50,231 nt of DNA. Origin: Candidatus Aminicenantota bacterium (GTDB lineage Bacteria > Acidobacteriota > Aminicenantia > JAMOAD01). The position numbers were made by a program, and so were the translations under genes. A model generated the notes under the pieces. It ran no database searches. It saw only the letters and a program-made list of their open reading frames with translations, and had not been told where the DNA came from. This document shows, in pieces, positions 26,436 through 34,440 of this stretch. The number at the start of each line of letters is the position of its first letter. Position 1 is the first letter of the stretch. The DNA lies in NCBI GenBank assembly GCA_027031485.1, contig JALVQI010000022.1, forward strand, positions 1 through 50,231. Reading direction: 5' to 3'.

Positions 26436-28371
26436 GGGAAACTTCCTGCACCCATTTTTTATAATTTATGTCAAATGCCACAACTCCTCGAAATTCTTTC
26501 CCTTTATATATTGGAATAGTGAAGGTGATAGTAAGTTCATTGGATATTAAGGAGATATAGGGTTTTGTTACCGTAAAACTTTTCTCCTCTACTGCAATTT
26601 TATACCACTCTCTGTCAGAAACATCTTTATACAAATACTGTTCAAAATTAAAGTTATTATCTTCTCTTGAGTAAACCAGATGTCTGAGAAACCCCTGATT
26701 ATCAGCGACAAACACAGCTTCAATAAAAGAGTTTTTTTGGATTATTCGTTCCAGCTCCTCATCAAGCTTCGCATCCTCTCTCTTTGCGATATCCAATAAT
26801 TCTTCCATTATTTCCCTTATCAAATTGAAATTCTTAGAAAATTTAAAAGTATTGAGAATAGAACCTATCAAAAGTGAAACGTCCATTATTTTCTTTAAAT
26901 TGTGTTTAATCATGGTTATTTCATTCGCAGAAATATTTATAACATCTGAAATTTCTCTCATAACAACCACAATTTGTTCGGAAGCAATTTTTTGCTGAGC
27001 CGTGGCATTTGAAATATTAATGGAGTAGGCATCCGTTTGTTCCACTCTGGAGATTAATTGGTCAAAACTCTTTTCTGTTTCTGAAATTTTTAAAAGAACA
27101 TCCTCAACAATATATGAACTTTTTTCTATCTGCATGGCTGAACTATTCAGAGAGTTGTGAAAGCCTGATATTGTTTTTTTTATCTTCTCAATGGATTCTC
27201 TGGAATGGTCTGCAAGATCCTTGATTTCCTGAGCTATAACTCCAAACCTTTTTCCGTACTCGCCGGCTCCTGCTGATTCAATGGAGGCATTAAGAGCAAG
27301 GAGATGAATCTCTGATACTATTTCTTCCATAATATTTAAGATATGATCTATTTCTTTTGATTTTTTGACAATATTGAGATTTATTTCAGCCAGATCCAAA
27401 AAGCTCCCTTTAAACTTATTGGATATTTCAATAAGTTCCTTAACTACCTCTTTCCCATGTTCAGCTTCATCTTTACCTTCGTTTGCCGCTTTTTTTATAT
27501 CTTCCGCCAGATCTGCAATTTCTCTTGCTGTTATGCTGTATTCTTCTATTGAAGCTGTCACCTGATTCATGGAGGAGGCTTGCTGGCTTATGATAGAGGA
27601 TTGTTGATCCATGGAATTATCAATATTAGAAAGTGCCAGAGATAATTTATTAGATGCAAAGTGTAATTTTTCTATTATGCTTTTCACTGTTTTCAAATTA
27701 ATTAAAAGCAAGGAAAAAAGATTCCCGAAATCCTTGTTTTTATTAACAGTTTCCTCTTCTATAGACCTGATATCATCATCATAACTTATATCCTTTTGTG
27801 CAAACCTAATTAAAAGCTTTTTTATGGAATTTATGATTCTTGAAAAATAAAATTCATAAAAATAAAAGAGAATGAACAAAAATAAGAATATTAGGAAAAC
27901 AAAAAAATATTTAAACTTTCTATCCTTTTCCAATAACTTAAAAACAAAGTCTTTTGGATTGTTTTTATCCCTTAAATACTCTTTAATTTTGCTTTCGTAC
28001 AATTTCCTGTATTCTTTAACATGTGTTAAGACCTCACTGACAGATCCTCCTGTTTTGATTTTCTGAACTATTTTTTCAAGATGCTCAGGTGAATACAAAG
28101 GATAATCATAACCGCTCTTTTTTAGTTTATCAATAATTTCAAAAACAGCTTTGTTTTCACTGACTTTTTTATTACTGTCATAAGTACTTAATATTAATTC
28201 AAGTTTTGTTAACATATTTGTTATGTTTATAATATTGTACAGGGAGGATTCTCTTTCTTTGACCAAAATTTCTGCTTTATGTATTTGGGAATTAAACCAG
28301 ACAGTGTAAAATAGGATTAAAAAGGCAAGAAATATAAGAACAACAAATACTATTTTTTCTTTCTTAAGCAT
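26425..28371 (-). CDS. Methyl-accepting chemotaxis protein with C-terminal Cache-like domain
   Basis: The ATG at 28371 (648 aa) is preferred over the TTG at 28386 because a GAGG lies 9 bp upstream. It overlaps the previous gene by 8 bp. An N-terminal helix (about 8-27) and a second membrane helix (about 148-172) flank a ~120-residue periplasmic region. A long coiled coil follows with the receptor tip VSEIHLLALNASIESAGAGE (about 360-380) and GVIAQEIKDLAD. Unusually, the coiled coil is followed by a C-terminal domain (about 540-645) with FIEAVFVADNQG, VSDREWYKIAVEE, VTKPYIS and GVVAFDIN, the pattern of a PDC/Cache sensor domain. That domain would lie in the cytoplasm. It probably senses a cytoplasmic ligand for the CheA below it. 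Confidence 0.85.
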   Translation of the reverse strand: MLKKEKIVFVVLIFLAFLILFYTVWFNSQIHKAEILVKERESSLYNIINITNMLTKLELILSTYDSNKKVSENKAVFEIIDKLKKSGYDYPLYSPEHLEKIVQKIKTGGSVSEVLTHVKEYRKLYESKIKEYLRDKNNPKDFVFKLLEKDRKFKYFFVFLIFLFLFILFYFYEFYFSRIINSIKKLLIRFAQKDISYDDDIRSIEEETVNKNKDFGNLFSLLLINLKTVKSIIEKLHFASNKLSLALSNIDNSMDQQSSIISQQASSMNQVTASIEEYSITAREIADLAEDIKKAANEGKDEAEHGKEVVKELIEISNKFKGSFLDLAEINLNIVKKSKEIDHILNIMEEIVSEIHLLALNASIESAGAGEYGKRFGVIAQEIKDLADHSRESIEKIKKTISGFHNSLNSSAMQIEKSSYIVEDVLLKISETEKSFDQLISRVEQTDAYSINISNATAQQKIASEQIVVVMREISDVINISANEITMIKHNLKKIMDVSLLIGSILNTFKFSKNFNLIREIMEELLDIAKREDAKLDEELERIIQKNSFIEAVFVADNQGFLRHLVYSREDNNFNFEQYLYKDVSDREWYKIAVEEKSFTVTKPYISLISNELTITFTIPIYKGKEFRGVVAFDINYKKWVQEVSHGL

Positions 28372-29860
28372 TGTTTCTAACCTCAACCAGTTTTATTTCG
28401 ATCTTTGATAGCATTGAAAATAGTTTCTTATTAAACTCTTTTAATTTATCAAGTCTATCAACAAGCACTTTTGCAGAAAATTCCATATCACTCATCATTT
28501 CTTTGCCCCCCCTCAGATCCATAAACAGATTTTCTATTAAACTCTTTGATTCTCTTATGTTTAAGTATGCTTGCTTTAGATCCGATTCTGTCTTACTTCT
28601 TTCCTCCTCTGCAAAATCCAATAATTCTTTAAAATTTTTCTTATTTTTGATAAAAGCAGAGTTTATTATTAATTTTTCCTTTTCCAATGACTTTTTAACA
28701 AGATCAAAGGAATTTATTAAAACAACAGATGCTGATTTGATATCACCTGATAGTTTTCTCATCTCCTTAGCAACAACGGAAAATCTTTTGTTACCTTCTT
28801 CTCCGCTCGCTTCAATTGCCGCATTTATTGATATAAGATGAGTTTGTTCCGCAATTTCCAGTATGTTTTCAATTGCACTCTTTGATTTTTCCATCAGATT
28901 ATCAATTTCCAGAGCCATCTCCTCTATCTTTTTCATATCTCCTTCCAACTCTTCCAAAAATTTTCCGCTTTTTTCAAATTTATCTTTAAAACTTTGATTC
29001 ATGTGAGTCTTTATTATCTCAATACTTCTTTCTATCTTTGACATAATTTCCTTGCTATTGTTAAGTATCTTTTCTGTTTCCGATATTACTTCCTTATCAC
29101 TATCGAAAATTTTACCGGACAATTCGAAGGCTTCATTAATATCAGCTTCGCAATCTTCTTTATTCATAAACTCAAAAAAGGTTTCTAATAAATCAACTAT
29201 TTCACCAATCTTTGAAATAAACGCTGAAAATCTTCTGAAAGATTCTGAAACTTTGATACTCTTTATGTTTATACTTTTGAATGAAACTGAATTTTCAACT
29301 TGCTCGAATATTTTAAATTTTTCCTCTCCTCTTTTGAAAATAAAATAAAAGCTGAGCATAGACAAAAGAGTGAACATTAAAGATAAAACAAAGGAGGTTA
29401 AGATCGGAACTCTAATTTTCCTGGCAAAATTCAGGAGAAGGAAGTATTTTTTCCCCTCTTTAAAGGGGAAAAGTTTTGAACTATCACTAATTTTGATTTC
29501 TTTTTTAGAATTTTTTATTGGAATAAGACCTCTCATAAAGACCAGAAAATATTGTTTTCCTCTCTTCTCAACCAAAAGAATATCATCTCTTTTGATTCTG
29601 AAATGATTCTCAAAGAATTTGAAAGAATTATTTAATTCCTTGATAAGATATCCCTCTTCTTGTTGATTAATAATCCTGTCTATATCATTGTGCGAAAACA
29701 TATTTGTAATGATTTTGGCTGAAACTTTCAACTTTCCTGTTATTTTTGCTTTCTCTTGATGAAAACCGTATAGAAGGAATAAAACAAAACCCAGAATAAA
29801 AATAATCAGGGATGATAATAAAATGAATTTCCTCAAATTATCTAAAATATATTTTTTCAC
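28364..29860 (-). CDS. Atypical membrane chemoreceptor-like protein
   Basis: The 498-residue product starts at GTG, with GAGGTG upstream. Helices at about 12-33 and 150-175 flank a periplasmic region of ~115 residues. The remainder is a long, charged coiled coil with a divergent receptor tip: AEQTHLISINAAIEASGEEG, then FSVVAKEMRKLSGD. These align with the canonical LLALNAAIEAARAGE and FAVVADEVRKLA segments but with several substitutions and fewer heptads. No HAMP domain is evident. It lies 9 bp after cheW and overlaps the second receptor gene, so the two receptors are probably made together and could form mixed arrays. Ligand and methylation state are unknown. Confidence 0.8.
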   Translation of the reverse strand: MKKYILDNLRKFILLSSLIIFILGFVLFLLYGFHQEKAKITGKLKVSAKIITNMFSHNDIDRIINQQEEGYLIKELNNSFKFFENHFRIKRDDILLVEKRGKQYFLVFMRGLIPIKNSKKEIKISDSSKLFPFKEGKKYFLLLNFARKIRVPILTSFVLSLMFTLLSMLSFYFIFKRGEEKFKIFEQVENSVSFKSINIKSIKVSESFRRFSAFISKIGEIVDLLETFFEFMNKEDCEADINEAFELSGKIFDSDKEVISETEKILNNSKEIMSKIERSIEIIKTHMNQSFKDKFEKSGKFLEELEGDMKKIEEMALEIDNLMEKSKSAIENILEIAEQTHLISINAAIEASGEEGNKRFSVVAKEMRKLSGDIKSASVVLINSFDLVKKSLEKEKLIINSAFIKNKKNFKELLDFAEEERSKTESDLKQAYLNIRESKSLIENLFMDLRGGKEMMSDMEFSAKVLVDRLDKLKEFNKKLFSMLSKIEIKLVEVRNNA

Positions 29861-29869
29861 AATAACACC

Positions 29870-30334
29870 TCACCTGATAATTTCTTCAAAATCTATTTGC
29901 GAAAGTCTGTCGAGGTCAGTATCAAGGAAGTTTGAAAAACTTATAATAGGTATGATTCTGTTATTGTAATAAACCTGACCTGTGAAAAATTGATTGGCTT
30001 CTTCATTATCAGTTTCAATCTTCTGTATTTCTCCGGGTATGACTTCTAATATATCTATTATTTCATCACATTGAAAAGCTACTTTATTATCACCCTTTGA
30101 AAGAAGATAGTATTTTTTTGATGAAGAATTACTGGATTTTTTGAGAAGGATTTTTTCCAGATCCAATAAAACCCAAACAGTCCCTCTGATGTTTATATTC
30201 CCTAAAATGTATTCTGAGACTCTGGGAATCGGGTATACTTTTGAAGATGTTGAGACTTCCTTAATCTCTTTTATGTTAACCGCTAAAATTTCTTTGCCCA
30301 CCCTAAAAACAATTAATTCAATGTTTGTTTTCAT
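29870..30334 (-). CDS. cheW: CheW coupling protein
   Basis: A 154-residue SH3-like CheW domain protein that couples chemoreceptors to CheA. Typical segments are LIVFRVGKEILAVNIKEIKEV at the start, YPIPRVSEYILGNINIRG with the conserved N-x-R-G turn, and the hydrophobic VAFQCDEIIDILEV and RIIPIISF strands. It is the first gene of the chemosensory operon. There is no Shine-Dalgarno before the ATG; a perfect TATAAT ends 5 bp upstream, so a leaderless message is predicted. No alternative downstream Met preserves the first strand. Confidence 0.93.
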   Translation of the reverse strand: MKTNIELIVFRVGKEILAVNIKEIKEVSTSSKVYPIPRVSEYILGNINIRGTVWVLLDLEKILLKKSSNSSSKKYYLLSKGDNKVAFQCDEIIDILEVIPGEIQKIETDNEEANQFFTGQVYYNNRIIPIISFSNFLDTDLDRLSQIDFEEIIR

Positions 30335-30339
30335 GAAAA

Positions 30340-30368
30340 ATTATACTTTTAATAATTGAACAAATCAA
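30340..30368 (-). promoter_or_regulatory. Putative promoter of chemosensory operon, leaderless geometry
   Basis: On the minus strand TTGATT (30368-30363) and TATAAT (30345-30340) are 17 bp apart. The cheW ATG (30334) begins 5 bp after the -10 box. Confidence 0.55.
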
Positions 30369-30384
30369 GTCTCTGTGTTAATAT
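30356..30384 (+). promoter_or_regulatory. Putative promoter of NtrY-like kinase, leaderless geometry
   Basis: TTGAAC (30356-30361) and TAATAT (30379-30384) are 17 bp apart, and the ATG at 30393 follows the -10 by 8 bp. Its -35 box lies directly next to the -35 box of the divergent cheW promoter, so the two promoters overlap and should interfere. Confidence 0.45.
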
Positions 30385-30392
30385 TTTTGGTT

Positions 30393-32543
30393 ATGAACAG
30401 GCGTAATAGAATAATCATTCTCTTGGGTTTTGCAGTATTACTTGTTTTAATAATATTTTGGTTTGCAATAAATGAAAGTATCAGCCTTTCACCTCTTATA
30501 ATAGGAGATACTGTAATACTTTTTTCCATTCTTATTTTTATCCTTATTATATTCATTATCACTTTTTTAATATTGGGGAGAAATATTGTCAAATTAATAC
30601 TTGAAAGAAAGAAAAAAATAATAGGAGCTCACTTTAAAAGCAAGTTGGTTATGTTTTTTGTGGGATTCTCGATAATTCCCGCTATTTTGCTTTTTCTGTT
30701 TGCTGCCGGAATAATTTCAAAAAGCATAGAGCAATGGTATAAGGGGCCTGTAAAATCTGTTATGAAAGGAGCTGAAGACATAAAGACTGCTATTTTTGAT
30801 GAATACAGGGAAACCACACTTCATTTTTCGGATAGAATATTAAACACGATAATTCAGAGAAATCTTTTTAAACCTGAATCAAAACAGGAGTTAAATAAAC
30901 TTCTTATTCAGAAGATGAAGGAGTACGGTCTTGATCTCATTAGCCTCTACATTAACAATAAAGAAGAAATTACCATATTAAACCCTGAAATCCCTTTATA
31001 TGAATACAAGAATATTCCCGATAACCTCATTTTAAAAGGGATTATTAATGGAGAAATTTTCAGATCCGATAAATTGGGAACAGGTGAAATTTTAAGGGGG
31101 GGAAAATCCGTAACATACAATGGAATATCAATATTGGTGGTTTCCGGCAAATACCTTTATGAAAAGAGATTTGCTCCTTTAAGAAAAATTATTTATAGCC
31201 TGAGAAGATATAAACAGCTGGAACATCTGAAAAATCCTATTAAAATAACATACATTTCAATTTTTTTACTTATAACACTTCTTATAATTTTTTCCGCATC
31301 ATGGTTAGGCATTCATCTTGCGAAGGAAATAACAACACCGGTGGAAAAACTTGTTTCCGCAACAGAAGAGATATCAAAGGGTAGATTAAATGTTTACATT
31401 GATTATGAAAGCAGCGATGAATTCGGTTTTCTAATAGAATCATTTAATAAAATGGTCAGAGAGATAAATAATACGAGAGAAATCGCCGAAAAACAGAAGT
31501 CTGAGATGAAAAAAGGAAAAGAATTTCAGGAGAGTATATTACACAATATTAGAGCGGGAATTGTTGTCCTTGATGAGCAAGAAAATGTCCTGGAGTTAAA
31601 CTCAACTGCGAAAGATCTTCTTAAGATAGGAAAATCTAAAAATACGAAAGGGAAAAATATATTTTCATTGATAAAAGACGAGGCATTTATAGAAATTTTT
31701 GAAAAAATTTTAAGAGTTAAAAGAATGGGGCTGAGATACAATGAATTTCAAACCACCGTAAGTTCGGAAAGAGGTTTAAAAAGAGAGATAGCAATCAAGA
31801 TAACCTATCTGAAAGAAATTGATAAAGGGGCAGGTGAGTTAATTGTTGTTCTTGATGATCTAACTGATATTATAAGGGCGAAAAGATTATCCGACTGGAA
31901 AATGATTGCGGAAAAAGTGGCGCACGAGCTAAAAAACCCTCTTACTCCTGTCCAACTCTCTGCACAGAGAATAATAAAAAACATTGAAAAGGATGAGGAA
32001 AGTTTCAAAAAGATAGCTAAAGACTCTGCTGTTTCCATCCTCTCTGAAGTTTCCGGGATAAAGACTCTCTTGGATAATTTCATGGCTTTTGCAAGAATGC
32101 CTGATCCCAAATTCAAACCTACAGATCTCAATTCCTTAATAGAGGAAACCGTTTCTGTATTTCGGGAGGTGAACAATAAGATTGAGGTGGAATTGGAACT
32201 GTCTCCAAATCTACCGAACATCCTGCTTGATCCCCAGCAAATAAAGAGAGTTATTGTAAATCTTTTAAACAATGCTTCCGAGGCCATGAATGGAACCGGA
32301 AAGATTAAGATTTCAACAAGAATAGAGGGGGATAAGATAATAGTTGAGTTTTCGGATACAGGGCCCGGTGTTCCTGAGGAAATACAGGATAGTATATTTA
32401 CTCCGTATTTTTCAACAAAAGAAAAGGGAACGGGTTTGGGTCTGTCAATAATACAGCAAATTGTAAATGAGCATAGAGGTGAGCTTTACCTTGACAAAAC
32501 ATATAAAAAAGGTGCAAAATTTGTAGTGGAGTTTAATAAATGA
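30393..32543 (+). CDS. NtrY-like sensor histidine kinase
   Basis: From the ATG at 30393 the product has 716 residues; the track's GTG start at 30375 lies inside the predicted promoter, and neither has a Shine-Dalgarno. Two N-terminal helices, a third after GAHFKSKLVMFFVGF, and a fourth near residue 285-305 frame a periplasmic domain, as in NtrY. Then come HAMP (ITTPVEKLVSATEEIS), PAS (about 375-485, NIRAGIVVLDE), HisKA with EKVAHELKNPLTPVQLSAQRI phospho-acceptor His, and HATPase with NLLNNASEAM, DTGPGVP and KGTGLGLSI. It overlaps the regulator gene by 4 bp, so the pair is a two-component system. The signal is unknown; NtrY relatives respond to nitrogen or redox. Confidence 0.9.
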   Translation: MNRRNRIIILLGFAVLLVLIIFWFAINESISLSPLIIGDTVILFSILIFILIIFIITFLILGRNIVKLILERKKKIIGAHFKSKLVMFFVGFSIIPAILLFLFAAGIISKSIEQWYKGPVKSVMKGAEDIKTAIFDEYRETTLHFSDRILNTIIQRNLFKPESKQELNKLLIQKMKEYGLDLISLYINNKEEITILNPEIPLYEYKNIPDNLILKGIINGEIFRSDKLGTGEILRGGKSVTYNGISILVVSGKYLYEKRFAPLRKIIYSLRRYKQLEHLKNPIKITYISIFLLITLLIIFSASWLGIHLAKEITTPVEKLVSATEEISKGRLNVYIDYESSDEFGFLIESFNKMVREINNTREIAEKQKSEMKKGKEFQESILHNIRAGIVVLDEQENVLELNSTAKDLLKIGKSKNTKGKNIFSLIKDEAFIEIFEKILRVKRMGLRYNEFQTTVSSERGLKREIAIKITYLKEIDKGAGELIVVLDDLTDIIRAKRLSDWKMIAEKVAHELKNPLTPVQLSAQRIIKNIEKDEESFKKIAKDSAVSILSEVSGIKTLLDNFMAFARMPDPKFKPTDLNSLIEETVSVFREVNNKIEVELELSPNLPNILLDPQQIKRVIVNLLNNASEAMNGTGKIKISTRIEGDKIIVEFSDTGPGVPEEIQDSIFTPYFSTKEKGTGLGLSIIQQIVNEHRGELYLDKTYKKGAKFVVEFNK

Positions 32544-33910
32544 GCAGAAGAAAGATATTAATTGTAGATGATGAATCGGGAGTAAGGAGATCATTAAAGC
32601 AGATAGTTGAAGATGAAGGCTGGATAGGGGAAACTGCGATTACGGGGGAAGAAGCTCTTGAAAAGCTTGAAAAAACACCTTTTGACATAATAATTCTTGA
32701 TGTGCTTTTACCGGGAAAGGATGGTATTCAAATACTAAAAACGATTAAACAAAAATATAGAAACATTGAAATCATAATGATTTCAGGACATTCCACAATA
32801 GAGATGGCGGTAAATGCCACACGAGCAGGTGCTTTTGATTTCCTCGAAAAACCACTTTCCCTTGAAAAGGTGGTGCTGACAATAAAAAACGCAATAAACA
32901 GACTTGAGCTTCTTGAAGAAAACAGAATTTTGAGAATGAACTCAAAGGTAAGAACCATACTAATCGGTGAAAGCCCTGCTATCAGAAGGTTAAAAGAGGA
33001 TATAGAACAGGTGGTTCAAACGGACAGAATGGTTTTGATTTCAGGAGAAAAGGGAACCGGCAAGGAGCTTGTGGCAAGGGTAATACACGAAAACTCGAAA
33101 AGAGGAGAAAGAAACTTTATTAAGGTCAATTTGGCCGCCATACCTGAAGAGGAGTTTGAATTGGAGCTTTTGGGGTATGAAAAAGGAGCGGTGCCCTATG
33201 CTGTAAGTAGCCGCAAGGGAAAGTTCGCTCTTGCTGACGGGGGGACACTCTTTCTTGAAGCAGTTGAAACTTTATCCTTCAGAAATCAGACAACATTATT
33301 AAGAGTGCTTGAAGAAGGGAAAATAACTCCCATAGGAAGTTCGGAAGGAACTTCGGTTGATGTGAGGATTATAAGTTCTACTACCAAAAATCTGAGCATT
33401 GAGGTGAAAAGAGGAAATTTCAGAGAAGATCTTTTTGAAATCCTGAACTTTGTTCCGATATATATTCCTCCGCTAAGGGAAAGAAGGGAGGATATTCCTT
33501 TGCTTGCCGAACACTTCCTTGAATTATTTACCGAAGAGTACGGAGGAGAAAAAAAATATTTCAGTGATAATGCTATGAGAGCATTGGTAAAGTATCCGTG
33601 GTACGGAAATGTAAGAGAATTAAAAAATCTTGTGGAAAGGATTGCGATCCTGGTTAAAAAAGAAGAGATAACGGAAAAAGATATTGAAAAATTCTTAATG
33701 CTGTCTTCTCCCTCTAATACAAATATTTTAACTGCGCCCTATCAAAATTATGAAGAAGCTTTAAGGACATTCAAAAGGGAGTTCCTTTTTTACAGGTTGA
33801 GTAAAAACAACTTTAATATTGATAAAACAGCCTCTGAATTAAAAGTTTCAAAGGAATTTCTATTAACAAAGATAAGAGAATTAAATATTAAGATTGAGAA
33901 ATCTTTATGA
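32540..33910 (+). CDS. NtrX/NtrC-like response regulator with degenerate AAA+ domain
   Basis: The 456-residue product has a receiver (1-120, phospho-acceptor Asp54 in IILDVLLPG), an AAA+ domain (about 140-375) and a Fis-type helix-turn-helix (about 410-456, IDKTASELKVSKEFLLTKI). Several ATPase motifs are altered. Walker A is GEKGTGKE at 169-176 (near consensus), the sigma-54-contacting GAFTGA loop is replaced by GAVPYA (216-221), Walker B reads LFLEAVE instead of LFLDEIG, and the FREDLYYRL arginine-finger segment reads FREDLFEIL. Sigma-54 activation is therefore unlikely. It more likely binds DNA as a phosphorylation-controlled regulator, as proposed for NtrX proteins that lack GAFTGA. It is paired with the kinase upstream. 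Confidence 0.88.
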   Translation: MSRRKILIVDDESGVRRSLKQIVEDEGWIGETAITGEEALEKLEKTPFDIIILDVLLPGKDGIQILKTIKQKYRNIEIIMISGHSTIEMAVNATRAGAFDFLEKPLSLEKVVLTIKNAINRLELLEENRILRMNSKVRTILIGESPAIRRLKEDIEQVVQTDRMVLISGEKGTGKELVARVIHENSKRGERNFIKVNLAAIPEEEFELELLGYEKGAVPYAVSSRKGKFALADGGTLFLEAVETLSFRNQTTLLRVLEEGKITPIGSSEGTSVDVRIISSTTKNLSIEVKRGNFREDLFEILNFVPIYIPPLRERREDIPLLAEHFLELFTEEYGGEKKYFSDNAMRALVKYPWYGNVRELKNLVERIAILVKKEEITEKDIEKFLMLSSPSNTNILTAPYQNYEEALRTFKREFLFYRLSKNNFNIDKTASELKVSKEFLLTKIRELNIKIEKSL

Positions 33911-34440
33911 TAATATCCAGAGAGGGAATAAATCTTTTTGTTAAATCAGCACCGTGGTTACTATTAAAATTTACTTTTAATATTATTTTATTTGGAATAT
34001 TGATTTTGGCCCTCTTAAAGTATAATAATTTTCACATTTTGCAACTGACTGCAATTCTATTTTACATGATTATTGTTTTTATTTTCAATGCTCTGATGAA
34101 TAAAAGTATGTTGAAGAAGGTATTGGACGAAAAAAGTGATAGATTTTACTTTTTCAGAAAATCCCTTTTAAAGAAAAAGTTTGGAAAAGCTTTTGATCAA
34201 AACTCTTATCAAAAGGACAATTTAGTGATTTTTATATTTGCCGTTTTCTTTTTTATTATAATGATTGCAGTATCCATTCCATTTTACCTTCTATTTAAAA
34301 ATCGAAATTTTGTATACCTTGACCTTATTATTGTTTTCTTCTTTACATTCTTTTTTACATTAAATATAATAAGTCCTCTTTTCTTTTTTTTGGAATATCA
34401 AAAATTGAGGGCGAAAAAAGATAATGAAAAAAATACCTAA
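33907..34440 (+). CDS. Small multi-pass membrane protein, unknown function
   Basis: The 177-residue product overlaps the regulator gene by 4 bp and der by 17 bp, so it is translated from the same message. Four hydrophobic helices are visible (about 18-38, 45-65, 108-130 and 137-162). A basic cytoplasmic loop, YFFRKSLLKKKFGKAF, lies between the second and third. No domain is recognised. Its position between a two-component pair and der is unusual. It could be a regulatory partner of the kinase, but nothing in the sequence shows it. Confidence 0.7.
   Translation: MIISREGINLFVKSAPWLLLKFTFNIILFGILILALLKYNNFHILQLTAILFYMIIVFIFNALMNKSMLKKVLDEKSDRFYFFRKSLLKKKFGKAFDQNSYQKDNLVIFIFAVFFFIIMIAVSIPFYLLFKNRNFVYLDLIIVFFFTFFFTLNIISPLFFFLEYQKLRAKKDNEKNT

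Noticed and set aside
28371-28841. 156-aa plus-strand ORF within the atypical receptor gene
   Set aside because: It is Ser/Leu/Phe-rich antisense shadow of a coiled-coil gene; long open antisense frames are expected over Lys/Glu-rich coding sequence.
30375-30392. GTG start for the NtrY-like kinase
   Set aside because: It lies within the predicted -35/-10 region and has no Shine-Dalgarno; the ATG at 30393 fits the promoter better, though this is not certain.
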